DNA from: Nocardia araoensis NBRC 100135
Lineage (GTDB): Bacteria > Actinomycetota > Actinomycetes > Mycobacteriales > Mycobacteriaceae
Length of the DNA stretch: 49,730 bases
Assembly (NCBI RefSeq): GCF_000308435.1
Contig: NZ_BAFR01000214.1
Coordinates: 1-49,730 of the forward strand
Direction: 5' to 3'
Below, piece after piece: positions 17,282 to 25,693 of this stretch; the stretch's first letter is position 1, and each line of letters begins with the position of its first letter. The notes under the pieces are model-generated. The model did not search any database, was not told the origin of the DNA, and saw only the letters and a list, made by a program, of their open reading frames with translations. The position numbers and the translations under genes were made by a program.

Positions 17282-18006
17282 GCGTCAGTGAAATGGCCCA
17301 CGAAGTGGTCGATGTTGCCGGGGAGGTGCACGGCGGCGGAGCGGAAGGTCTGGGCAGCTCGGGGCCGGACGTGCGCCGCGTCCTGCTGGTGTGGGACGCC
17401 CCGAACCTCGACATGGGCCTCGGCGCCATTCTGGGCGGTCGGCCGACCGCCGCCTACCGCCCGCGGTTCGACGCGCTCGGCCGCTGGCTGCTGGCCAGGA
17501 CCGCCGAACTGTCGGTGGGCGCGATGCACCGGGTGGAACCAGAGGCCACCGTCTTCACCAACATCGCACCCGGCACCGCCGACGTCGTGCGGCCCTGGGT
17601 GGAGGCGCTGCGCAACGTGGGGTACGCGGTCTTCGCCAAGCCGAAGATCGATGAGGACTCCGATGTCGACGCCGACATGCTGGCGCACATCGCCCTCCGC
17701 AGCCGCGGCGCCGGTCTGGCGGGCATCATGGTCGCCTCCGCCGACGGGCAGGCGTTCCGCGAGCCGCTGGAAGCGCTCGCCGCCAAAGGAGTGCCGGTTC
17801 AGGTGCTCGGCTTCCGCGAGCACGCGAGTTGGGCCGTCACATCCGATACTCTCGAATTCATCGACCTCGAGGACATTCCGGGCGTGTTCCGTGAACCGCT
17901 GCCCCGGGTGAGCCTCGACTCGCTGCCCGACGAGGGTGCCTGGCTGCAGCCGTTCCGGCCGCTGTCGGCACTGCTCACCTCTCGCCCCGCCCAAGGAGTC
18001 GCTTAG
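17278..18006 (+). CDS. NYN-domain putative RNA-nuclease-like protein
   Basis: This 242-residue protein is identical in length to mycobacterial Rv0207c as I recall it. The NYN/PIN-like fold is indicated by RVLLVWDAPNLDMGL near the N-terminus (an Asp in the first strand), PKIDEDSDVDADMLAHI in the middle with several acidic residues, and GIMVASADGQAF, matching the family's acidic metal site. It would be expected to act on RNA, though no activity is known to me. The start overlaps the trmB stop (ATGA) and its stop overlaps the mmpL3 start (TAGTG), so all three are tightly coupled. Confidence 0.85.
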   Translation: MSVSEMAHEVVDVAGEVHGGGAEGLGSSGPDVRRVLLVWDAPNLDMGLGAILGGRPTAAYRPRFDALGRWLLARTAELSVGAMHRVEPEATVFTNIAPGTADVVRPWVEALRNVGYAVFAKPKIDEDSDVDADMLAHIALRSRGAGLAGIMVASADGQAFREPLEALAAKGVPVQVLGFREHASWAVTSDTLEFIDLEDIPGVFREPLPRVSLDSLPDEGAWLQPFRPLSALLTSRPAQGVA

Positions 18007-21002
18007 TGTTCACACGCTGGGGCGATCTGGTATACCGGCTGCGTTTCGCCGTCATCGGCGTGGTCGTGGCCGGTCTTCTGGCTCTCGGTGGCTACGGCCT
18101 CGGGTTGGAGGACCACCTCAGCTCCAGCGGGTGGGACGATCCGACCTCGGAGTCGGCGCGCGCGGCGCGGATCAAAGACGGTGCCTTCGAACGGGATCAC
18201 ACCTCCGACGTCATCGTGTTGTACACGGCGCCGGAGGGCAAGACCATCGATGATCCGGAATTCAGCGGCAAGATCATCGAGAATCTCGGGAGTCTGCCCC
18301 GCGAACATCCCGACGAGATCACCAAGATCAACGGTATCTACTGGCGCAACGACCAGAACATTCCGGTCCAGGCCTCCGTTTTCGGCTCCAAGGACAAGAA
18401 GTACGCCTTCGCCTCCATCGCCATCAAGGGCGACAACGACACCGAGATGGTGCGCAACTACCGGAAGGTGAAGAACGTCTTCTTCATCCCCGGCGTGGAT
18501 GTGCAGGTGACGGGTCTGCAAGCCGTGGCGGGCACGCTCAACGACACCATGGCCGACGACCAGAAGCGCATGGAGATCCTCGCCATTCCGGCGGTGGCCA
18601 TCCTGCTGTTCTTCATCTTCGGCGGTATCGTCGCCGCCGGATTGCCATTGATCGTCGGCGGTCTCACCGTGATCGGCGCTTGGGGGATCGTCCGCTTCAT
18701 CACCGAATTCACCGAGGTGAATTCGTTCGTCTCGCCGGTCGTCTCGATGATCGGCCTCGGCTTGGCCATCGACTACGGCCTGTTCATCGTGAGCCGATTC
18801 CGCGAGGAACTCGCCGAGGGGTACGACACCAGAGTCGCGGTCCGCCGATCGGTGATGACGGCGGGCCGCACCGTGGTGTTCTCCGCGACGATGATCGTCG
18901 CCAGCCTCGGCGGCATGCTGCTGTTCCCACAAGGCTTCTTGAAATCGGTCGCCTATGGCGCCATCGCGACGGTCTCGCTGGCGGCGCTGACCTCCATCAC
19001 CGTCCTGCCCGCCATGCTGGCGGTGCTCGGCAAGCGCGTCGACATGCTCGGCCTCAAGCGGTTCCGTAAGACGAAGACCGCCGACGAGGTGGAGAACGGC
19101 ATCTGGGGGCGTACCACCCGCTGGGTGATGAAGCATCCGCTCAAGATCGCGATCCCGCTGTGCATCGTCCTGCTGCTGCTGATCATCCCCGTCAAGAACC
19201 TCAGTTTCGGCGGCATCAACGAGCGGTATCTGCCGCCGGACAATCCGACCCGGCTGGCGCAGAAAGAGTTCGACACGGTCTTCCCACTGCGCAAATCGGA
19301 TCCGATCGAACTGGTCTTCGTGGTCGACAGTCCCAGCCGCGCTACCGATGTGGGCAAGGTGGTGAAAGAGGCGAGCAAAGCGCCCGGGTTGGCGGGCGAA
19401 TTCGCTTACCCCCCCAGCACGGCCCCCAACGACAAGACCATTTACAAGACTTCCGTCACGTTGACCAATTCGGAGGACTCCGATCCGACCATCGAGTATC
19501 TCCGCTCGCTCGAGATACCCGACGGCGTCACCATGCTCGTGGGCGGTCAGCCGACGATCCAGAAGGACAGCATCGACGCGCTGCTGAGCCGGATGCCCTT
19601 GATGATCGCGCTCGTCCTGTTCGTGACGACGCTGTTGATGTTCCTGACCTTCGGCTCGTTGGTGTTGCCGATCAAGGCCGCGCTGATGAGCGCCCTCGGT
19701 CTCGGGTCCACGCTCGGCATCCTCACCTGGATCTTCATCGATGGCCACGGCGCCGGGTTGTTGAACTTCACTCCGCAGCCCATCATGTCGCCGGTGCTGG
19801 TGCTGATCATCGCGATCATCTACGGCCTGTCGACCGACTACGAGGTCTTCCTGATGTCGCGCATGGTCGAGGCGCGCGCTCAGGGCGCGAGCACCACCGA
19901 GGCGGTGCGGATCGGCACCGCGCAGACCGGTCGGATCATCACCGCGGCCGCGTTGATCCTGCTCGTCGTCACCGGCGCGTTCGCCTTCTCCGACCTGGTG
20001 ATGATGCAGTACATCGCCTACGGCATGATCGCCGCGCTGTTCATCGACGCGACCGTGCTGCGTATGCTGCTCGTCCCGGCCACCATGAAGCTGCTCGGCG
20101 ACGACTGCTGGTGGGCTCCGGCTTGGATGAAGAAGGTGCAGGAGAAGGTCGGTCTCGGCGAACCCATTCTCGACGACGAGCGAGTCGGCGGCAGCGATGT
20201 CGTCGACCTGGTGAAGACCACGCCGATCACCGATCCGGTGACCATGCAGATCCCCGCGGTCGCCGCCGCCAACAAGATGCCGCGCAGGCGCAAGCCGCGC
20301 ACGGTCGCCGAGATCGAGGCCGAGGCCCCGACCAGGCGGCTGGACCGGGTACCGCCGTCGCCCGCACCGCAGGCGCCGCCCGCGCCGCCGCCGCTCGATC
20401 CGGCCAGGCAGCGGCCGGAACCGCCGCGGAATTCCACACCGCCGCAGGGTGAACCGATTCGCCCGCGGCGGATCTCGCAGGCCCCGAACGATCCTCGTGC
20501 GACACCCGACCAGGCGGAGCAGCGGCCGCCGCGACCGGCGCCGCCCACCGGCCTGCCGCAGGACCCGCACGCATCGCTCGCCGGTGTGCCGTCGGTGACC
20601 CTGCCCGAGCCGAGTCTGCGTCCCACTGTCTCGCCGATCACGCCACCTGCCCCACGCCCGACTCACGTGCCGGAACCGCGCCTGCTGTCCGGCATCGCGC
20701 AGGATCCGACCATCGACCTCGCACAGCAGGAGCCCGGCGCTGCCCGTCCGGCGCGTCACCTGCCGCCCGAGGATCCTGCCGCTTCCGACGGTCCCGCGCA
20801 CCGCGCCCCCGAGCCCGAGGCTCCCGCGGAGCCGTACAACGGACCGGACACCACCAACCGCAGCAGCATCGAGAGCTGGATGGCCGAACTTCGCTCCTCA
20901 CGTCGCCACATCGGCCGGGTGTCCGAAGAGGGTAGGCACCACGGCGGCGACGGCCGCACGGTGAGCGTGAACGAACTGCTGCGCCGCCGCGATCGCGAGT
21001 GA
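18006..21002 (+). CDS. mmpL3: RND-family trehalose monomycolate transporter MmpL3
   Basis: This 998-residue inner-membrane protein flips or exports trehalose monomycolate, the mycolic-acid precursor. The GTG start overlaps the previous stop. The first TM segment is near 14-32, followed by a large periplasmic domain, TMs from about 190 to 345, a second periplasmic domain, and TMs from about 530 to 700. The proton-relay pairs are D256-Y257 (GLAIDYGLF, the same number as in M. tuberculosis) and D611-Y612 (STDYEVF). The last ~230 residues are a Pro-rich cytoplasmic tail of the kind that interacts with division and elongation proteins. Its presence argues for a mycolate-bearing organism. Confidence 0.96.
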   Translation: MFTRWGDLVYRLRFAVIGVVVAGLLALGGYGLGLEDHLSSSGWDDPTSESARAARIKDGAFERDHTSDVIVLYTAPEGKTIDDPEFSGKIIENLGSLPREHPDEITKINGIYWRNDQNIPVQASVFGSKDKKYAFASIAIKGDNDTEMVRNYRKVKNVFFIPGVDVQVTGLQAVAGTLNDTMADDQKRMEILAIPAVAILLFFIFGGIVAAGLPLIVGGLTVIGAWGIVRFITEFTEVNSFVSPVVSMIGLGLAIDYGLFIVSRFREELAEGYDTRVAVRRSVMTAGRTVVFSATMIVASLGGMLLFPQGFLKSVAYGAIATVSLAALTSITVLPAMLAVLGKRVDMLGLKRFRKTKTADEVENGIWGRTTRWVMKHPLKIAIPLCIVLLLLIIPVKNLSFGGINERYLPPDNPTRLAQKEFDTVFPLRKSDPIELVFVVDSPSRATDVGKVVKEASKAPGLAGEFAYPPSTAPNDKTIYKTSVTLTNSEDSDPTIEYLRSLEIPDGVTMLVGGQPTIQKDSIDALLSRMPLMIALVLFVTTLLMFLTFGSLVLPIKAALMSALGLGSTLGILTWIFIDGHGAGLLNFTPQPIMSPVLVLIIAIIYGLSTDYEVFLMSRMVEARAQGASTTEAVRIGTAQTGRIITAAALILLVVTGAFAFSDLVMMQYIAYGMIAALFIDATVLRMLLVPATMKLLGDDCWWAPAWMKKVQEKVGLGEPILDDERVGGSDVVDLVKTTPITDPVTMQIPAVAAANKMPRRRKPRTVAEIEAEAPTRRLDRVPPSPAPQAPPAPPPLDPARQRPEPPRNSTPPQGEPIRPRRISQAPNDPRATPDQAEQRPPRPAPPTGLPQDPHASLAGVPSVTLPEPSLRPTVSPITPPAPRPTHVPEPRLLSGIAQDPTIDLAQQEPGAARPARHLPPEDPAASDGPAHRAPEPEAPAEPYNGPDTTNRSSIESWMAELRSSRRHIGRVSEEGRHHGGDGRTVSVNELLRRRDRE

Positions 21003-21022
21003 GCGGTCGCCGCTGCGATCGG

Positions 21023-23107
21023 TCAGCTTTGTCGACCAGTTTCGTCGGGCTTCTCCGGCTGCTTCGCGGCGGTCGTCGCCGTGCCATCGCTGCCGGCTCC
21101 CGCGTCGGCGAAGGCACGGGCGTAGCGGGTGCCTGCCACGAGCAGGAGAATGCCGACCACGAGGAAGGCCGCGACGCGGACCAGGCCGTCCAGGGTGGCC
21201 AAGTCGAAGAGGAACAGTTTGGCCAGTGCGGCTGCCGTGACCGGTAATCCGGAACCCAAGGCGAGTTTGGCGACCGCGGGCGCGGCGGCGAGTTCGCGCA
21301 GTCCGAACAGCAGGGCGCCGGTCGCCGCTGCCATCCACAGGATCGTCGCGGCGCTGTGGCCGAGGAGAAACCCGTTCGGCGCTCCGGTCGCGACGCCGAT
21401 GGAGACCGTGGTCGTGGTCACCGCGTAGAGTCCGGCGACGCTCGCGGCGATCCATGGCCACGCGCCGCCCGCGGCCTGGCCCGCCAACCGCCGCGCGCAC
21501 CACAGCGCCACCGTGGCCACCGCGAGGGCCAGCGTCGCGCCGAGCACCGTCGCCACGCCCAGGTTCGCCTCCGAGCGGTGTTGCGAGGCAAGCACTCCCG
21601 GGCTTGCGACATTGAGCAGCGTCAAGCCGCCGAGCACAGCGAACGCCGCGCCGAGACATGCCACCGCGCGGGACATCCGCTGGCCTGCGACGCCGAGGAA
21701 GATCAACGCCACCAGCAGCAGAGCGGTGGGCAGCGTCCGCGTCTCGGTGGCGCCGACACACGCCTCGAGCAGCGCGATCGACCCCGCGACGGCGGCCACG
21801 AGGGCCGTGTGTCCCGGAATCGGGAACAGCACACGCGCTTTCGGCACCATGCCCACCGCGGCGACGAGCAGAAGCACCGCGGCGACGATCGACGCCACCG
21901 ACACCGCGACGAGCCGGTCGGAATACATTCCAGGTGCGAGCAGAATCGGCACGAGCGCCGCCGCCATCGTCAGAGAGGCGGTGAGATCGGCAGGCCGGTG
22001 CCGGACGACGACGATCGTCCCGGTGACCCCTACGGAAGCGACCGCCACCGCGGCCACGAGCACCCAGGTGCGCTCGCCCGCGGCGGGAGTACCGAGAATC
22101 GCACCCGCGACGAATACGAACGTCGCCAGTACGGCGGGCAATGTCCGTGCCACATGCAGATACGGCCAGTCTCGCGTCAATTGCACCGGTACGCAGGCCA
22201 ACTGCAACACGATCAAGAAAGCGAGCAGTACCGGCCGCGTGGTCACCACCGGAGACAACGCCGCCGCGGCGAGCACCACCAGAACGGCGAACGGCTGTGA
22301 GCGCCACCGCATCGCCGAACCGACGCCCGCGGCGGCGACACCGAAGGCGACCGCGAGCCCGAGCACCGGATGCAGCCAGTGGTAGATGGCGGTCACCGCG
22401 ACGACCTCGAGATACGCGCCCGCGATGCCGGTGGCCGCCAGTGCGATACCGCCGACCCGTCCGCCGGTCCGCCGGAAGACCCGCACGCCCGCACCCACCA
22501 GTGCCGCCGAGACGACCGCCCCGGCAAGCACTCTCGGCACCGGCCCGAAGAATCCCGCCTGGGCGGCCAAGACCAGCAGCATCGCCACGCCGATCAACGT
22601 CACCGCGACTCCGGCCAACGCCAGGATCCGGCTGATCACCCCGTCACGCTGCCACCACGGCATGTGTGGCACCGCGCGCGGCGGGACAGGCGGACGAGGC
22701 GGCACCGCTCCCCGCGCGTTCGGCGGCCACGGAGCGCCACCCCAGGCACTACCGGGCGGCGGGGCGAAACGCGGAACATACGCGGGCTGCGGAGGTGGAA
22801 CCGGCACACCGGCCGCCTGCGGTCGGCCCGGCCACGGCGACGTCATAGGTGGCACCGCAACGGATCCGCCCACACCAGACGTGCCGGGTAGCTCACCAGG
22901 CGCGCCGGACGCCGATCCAGGTACATCCCCCGACCCGCCCGCACCTGCCATGCCGGACGAGCCCGGACGCACCGAGACGCCGGTAGCCGCGACGACCTGC
23001 TCACGCAGCAATCCCAGATCCCGCCCGAGCACGCCCAGTTGCGTCCCCAGGGTGGTGAACTCGCCGGAGAGCCGCGCGAGCAACGCCGGATCGATCGAGG
23101 TAGTCAT
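21023..23107 (-). CDS. DUF2339-type polytopic membrane protein
   Basis: This 694-residue protein has three regions. Residues 1-45 are an amphipathic or coiled segment (ARLSGEFTTLGTQLGVLGRDLG). Residues 45-150 are a Gly/Pro/Ser-rich linker. From about 165 there are some twenty hydrophobic helices, as in the DUF2339 family of predicted membrane proteins; the function is unknown. It ends 21 bp from the mmpL3 stop in convergent orientation. No good ribosome site precedes ATG 23107. Its standing next to mmpL3 is suggestive but there is no shared operon. Confidence 0.82.
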   Translation of the reverse strand: MTTSIDPALLARLSGEFTTLGTQLGVLGRDLGLLREQVVAATGVSVRPGSSGMAGAGGSGDVPGSASGAPGELPGTSGVGGSVAVPPMTSPWPGRPQAAGVPVPPPQPAYVPRFAPPPGSAWGGAPWPPNARGAVPPRPPVPPRAVPHMPWWQRDGVISRILALAGVAVTLIGVAMLLVLAAQAGFFGPVPRVLAGAVVSAALVGAGVRVFRRTGGRVGGIALAATGIAGAYLEVVAVTAIYHWLHPVLGLAVAFGVAAAGVGSAMRWRSQPFAVLVVLAAAALSPVVTTRPVLLAFLIVLQLACVPVQLTRDWPYLHVARTLPAVLATFVFVAGAILGTPAAGERTWVLVAAVAVASVGVTGTIVVVRHRPADLTASLTMAAALVPILLAPGMYSDRLVAVSVASIVAAVLLLVAAVGMVPKARVLFPIPGHTALVAAVAGSIALLEACVGATETRTLPTALLLVALIFLGVAGQRMSRAVACLGAAFAVLGGLTLLNVASPGVLASQHRSEANLGVATVLGATLALAVATVALWCARRLAGQAAGGAWPWIAASVAGLYAVTTTTVSIGVATGAPNGFLLGHSAATILWMAAATGALLFGLRELAAAPAVAKLALGSGLPVTAAALAKLFLFDLATLDGLVRVAAFLVVGILLLVAGTRYARAFADAGAGSDGTATTAAKQPEKPDETGRQS

Positions 23108-23196
23108 GACTTCATGCTGGTCACCGCGATGCGCGCGGGCATGAGTAGTTACCCCTGGTAGACAGGCGGGTTCTACCCGGCTGTCGGACCACCGCC

Positions 23197-23236
23197 CGAC
23201 CGGCCCTCACCCGGGCAGTCGGATGAGGGCCGGTCG
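23197..23236 (-). terminator. Strong hairpin after the 23247 gene
   Basis: The perfect 13-bp arms CGACCGGCCCTCA (23197-23209) and TGAGGGCCGGTCG (23224-23236) flank a 14-nt loop. It begins 10 bp beyond the stop of the leftward gene at 23247. No T-tract follows, so it is either an L-shaped actinobacterial-type terminator or an mRNA 3' stabiliser. Confidence 0.65.
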
Positions 23237-23246
23237 CGCCAGGTGG

Positions 23247-23699
23247 TCAGTAGGTGCGCAACCCGACGACCTCGTGCACGGCGTCGATCACCGCGGCGCG
23301 CGGCGGCATGCGCAGGACGCCCGGCGCGGGCTCGCCCGCCCAGTGCCAGCCCAGAGCCGAGTCGGAGCTGGGCAGCAGGATCATGCGACCGCCGGGAACC
23401 ACCGTGACCCCATGTCCGGCGAGACAGCGCCGGACCGCGACCTCGACCGGCCGAGCCGGGCTCGGGGGCGTGACGAGAAAGGTCCACGCGCGCTCCCCGG
23501 GGTCGGCGATGACTGGTGCGGTGTGGTTTCGGTCCAGCTGAACGAGCACCTTGCGGCCCAGTTCCGGCGGCATGACGAGCGCGCCGATGATGGAGCCGGT
23601 GGTGATCGTCGGGCGTCCGGCCAGCAGCTGAACCGGAAGCCCGTAGGTATGCCGCAGCAGATGCGCGACTTCCTGGGAGTTGTGACAGCCCTCGAACAT
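23247..23699 (-). CDS. Unknown protein resembling the tail of actinobacterial primase-polymerase-like proteins
   Basis: The start is ATG 23699 with GGAG 8 nt upstream, giving 150 residues; the longer frame is Arg-rich and not protein-like. The sequence PGGRMILLPSSDSALGWHWAG near the C-terminus, preceded by RAWTFLVTPP and CLAGHGVTVVPG, resembles the core of short actinobacterial proteins annotated as bifunctional primase/polymerase-like. I do not see catalytic acidic pairs, so it may be a regulatory or degenerate relative. It is divergent, across about 370 bp, from the XRE/TPR regulator at 24072, and the two are likely a functional pair. Confidence 0.6.
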   Translation of the reverse strand: MFEGCHNSQEVAHLLRHTYGLPVQLLAGRPTITTGSIIGALVMPPELGRKVLVQLDRNHTAPVIADPGERAWTFLVTPPSPARPVEVAVRRCLAGHGVTVVPGGRMILLPSSDSALGWHWAGEPAPGVLRMPPRAAVIDAVHEVVGLRTY

Positions 23700-23703
23700 C
23701 GCC

Positions 23704-23925
23704 TTACTCCGCATCGCAGTAGCCGAATTCGGACGAAACGACGGACGTTCGGTGTAGCAACCCGCGCTTGTCGCGCATCCGGGTCCCGGTATTCGCGGGA
23801 AGAGCGCTGACGTGGCGTACCGAGCGAATTGCGCTGTGGCGCTGCGGTCGCGTGGTCTGTGCACCGGGCCGGCGCGCGCGATCGGCGCGCCCGGCCTGCA
23901 CGGTGTTCTTCGGCATGGTTTTCAT
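23704..23925 (-). CDS. Possible small Arg-rich protein (73 aa), uncertain
   Basis: A frame from ATG 23925 ends 4 nt before the start of the gene at 23699, and the downstream ribosome site lies inside its last codons, which is operon-like. The product is basic, Arg/Thr/Ala-rich and without a recognised domain. Composition is not clearly coding. The remaining DNA up to 24071 holds the promoter of the XRE gene and repeated TTGCAG hexamers at about 23937 and 23950, and nothing else I can support. Confidence 0.28.
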   Translation of the reverse strand: MKTMPKNTVQAGRADRARRPGAQTTRPQRHSAIRSVRHVSALPANTGTRMRDKRGLLHRTSVVSSEFGYCDAE

Positions 23926-24071
23926 TGCCGCCGCCCTTTGCAGTCAAAGTTGCAGAAAGGCAACGGTATTCCAACCAGCAGCGAACGAGTCGTACGCAAT
24001 GTCCCACTTCGGTAGTCGCAGATAACATAGCGTCGTACTCTGAAACCCAGATTTAACAAAAGGACTTGGGT

Positions 24072-25263
24072 ATGGACGAATCGTCGATCGGAGTTCGGAT
24101 CCGCCAGTTCCGCGGCAAGGCGCTCACGCAGCGCCAGCTCGCCGACCAGGCGGAGGTCAGCGTGGATCTGGTCCGCAAGCTCGAGCAGGGTGGCAGGCAA
24201 ACCGCCTCCATCGCCAGCTTGCAGAAGATCGCGCGGGCCCTGGACGTGGACATCGCCGATCTGATCGGCAAGCGCCAAGGCGTGCCGTCCACCAACCCGG
24301 ACGCGGGCATCGTGGCCATCCGCCGCGCGCTGACGCCGGTCGACGACCTACTCGGCGAGACCAGGGAAGAGGAGGCGGTCAGCCTCGACGACGGCCGGCG
24401 TGCGGTCGAATACGCCTGGGGCGCCTACTGGTCGGGCCGTTACGAATTGCTGACCTCGATCCTTCCCCCGGGATTGACCCAGCTGCGCGCCACCGTGCAC
24501 GCGGCACGCAACGGTTCGGTTGCGCCCGCCAACGAGTTGCTGGCCAGGATGTACTGGGTCACCGGATGCACGCTGGTGCATCTCGGCCAGACCGAGTCCG
24601 GCATTCCTGGCCATCCGGCAGGCGCTCGGCGCCGCCGAGCTGGGCAACGATCCCCTGCTGCTCGCCACCATCCGCGGTTCGGTGGCCTGGCAGTTGCTGG
24701 TGCAGGGCCGCTACGACGAGTCGCGCGGCGTGGCGCTGAACGCGGCCGCGACCCTGGAGCCCTCCGGCGACGTCACGCCCACGCATCTGTCCGCCTACGG
24801 CTCGCTGGTGTTGCAGGGCGCGACCGCGGCGGGCCGGGCCCAGGACGTGCACGACGCCTTGTCCCTGGTGGAGGCCGCGAGCGAGGTGGCACTGCGGATC
24901 GGTACGGACCGGCAGGACTACGAGACCTATTTCGGCCCTTCCCAGGTCGTCATGCAGACCGTCGACGTCAACGTCTCCTCCGAGCGCTACCCGGAGGCGC
25001 TGGCCGCGGCCAAGGACATGCCGGTCAACGGCAGTCTCCCGCAGGCGTCCCGGGCCCGGCACCTGGCCGACACGGCGGTCGCGCTGACTCGCACCGGTCA
25101 GCATCGGCGCGCGCTGGACGCCTTGCTCACCGCGGAGCGGGTGGGCGGCGCGGACTGGCTGAAATACCAGACGCTGCCCCGCCATATCGTGTCCGAACTG
25201 CTGGACCACGATCGCAAGGTCCCGCTGCGCGCGTTCGCCCGCCGGATCGGGGTCAACACCTAG
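24072..25263 (+). pseudogene. XRE-family regulator with TPR-like domain, interrupted by a +1 frameshift
   Basis: ATG 24072 follows AAAAGGA at 7-nt spacing. Residues 1-75 form an XRE helix-turn-helix (RIRQFRGKALTQRQLADQAEVSVDLVRKLEQG). The first frame is protein-like up to VHLGQTES near 24598. The rest (AFLAIRQALGAAELGNDPLL to the stop at 25263) is protein-like only in the next frame. Removing one G of the GG at 24600-24601 restores a continuous ~396-residue protein of helical repeats ending ARRIGVNT. The first frame otherwise runs on with shadow-like sequence to 25697. So this is either a real inactivating insertion or a sequencing error. The intact family acts as a DNA-binding regulator with a repeat sensor domain. 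Confidence 0.8.
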
Positions 25264-25628
25264 GTCGCCGATCGCTCCCCGGCTCGTTCGATCACTTCGT
25301 CCAGCACCTCGCGCGAGCGCAGGAGATCGTCGATGGTGCGGGTGATCCGCTCGCGCTCGGTGTGCAGCTCGGCGACCAGGGCGGGCGTGGCGTACTCGTT
25401 GGGACCGCCGTCCGCGTCGCGCATGCACGGCAGGATCCGCGCGATCTTCTTGCTGGTGAGTCCCGCCGCGAGCAATTCCTGAATGTGGATGACCCGGTCC
25501 ACCGCCCGCTCCGGGTAGTCGCGATGACCGCCCGGCGTGCGGTCGGAGGCAAGCATGCCCTGCTCCTCGTAGTAGCGCAGCGACCGTTCGCTCACCCCGG
25601 TGCGCTCGGCGAGTTCCCCGATCCGCAT
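25260..25628 (-). CDS. MerR-family transcriptional regulator
   Basis: This 122-residue protein has the winged HTH at 1-70 (MRIGELAERTGVSERSLRYYEEQGML) and a dimerisation helix (ERERITRTIDDLLRSREVLDEVIERAG). The C-terminus is short. One Cys (CMRDADGG, residue 68) makes metal sensing unlikely but a redox or small-molecule signal possible. A CAGGTGA site precedes ATG 25628. It is divergent from the Old Yellow Enzyme gene across a 65-bp region holding a MerR-type promoter, and this pairing is common for ene-reductases. Its stop overlaps the stop of the XRE gene by 4 nt. Confidence 0.93.
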   Translation of the reverse strand: MRIGELAERTGVSERSLRYYEEQGMLASDRTPGGHRDYPERAVDRVIHIQELLAAGLTSKKIARILPCMRDADGGPNEYATPALVAELHTERERITRTIDDLLRSREVLDEVIERAGERSAT

Positions 25629-25654
25629 CTGTCACCTGGCCTTTCACGTTCGGG

Positions 25655-25687
25655 CTTGAAACTCACATTGATGTCAAGTTTTACCGT
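25655..25687 (+). promoter_or_regulatory. MerR-type promoter with operator in a 20-bp spacer
   Basis: The -35 element TTGAAA (25656-25661) and -10 TACCGT (25682-25687) are 20 bp apart, the long spacing used by MerR-activated promoters. The dyad CTTGA (25655-25659) / TCAAG (25674-25678) spans the -35 and spacer. The ATG at 25694 follows the -10 by 6 nt, so the transcript would be leaderless. Confidence 0.68.
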
Positions 25688-25693
25688 AATGCC

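Noticed and set aside
18003..20801. 932-codon open frame opposite mmpL3
   Set aside because: Arg/Gly/Asp/His-rich antisense shadow. mmpL3 on the other strand is unambiguous.
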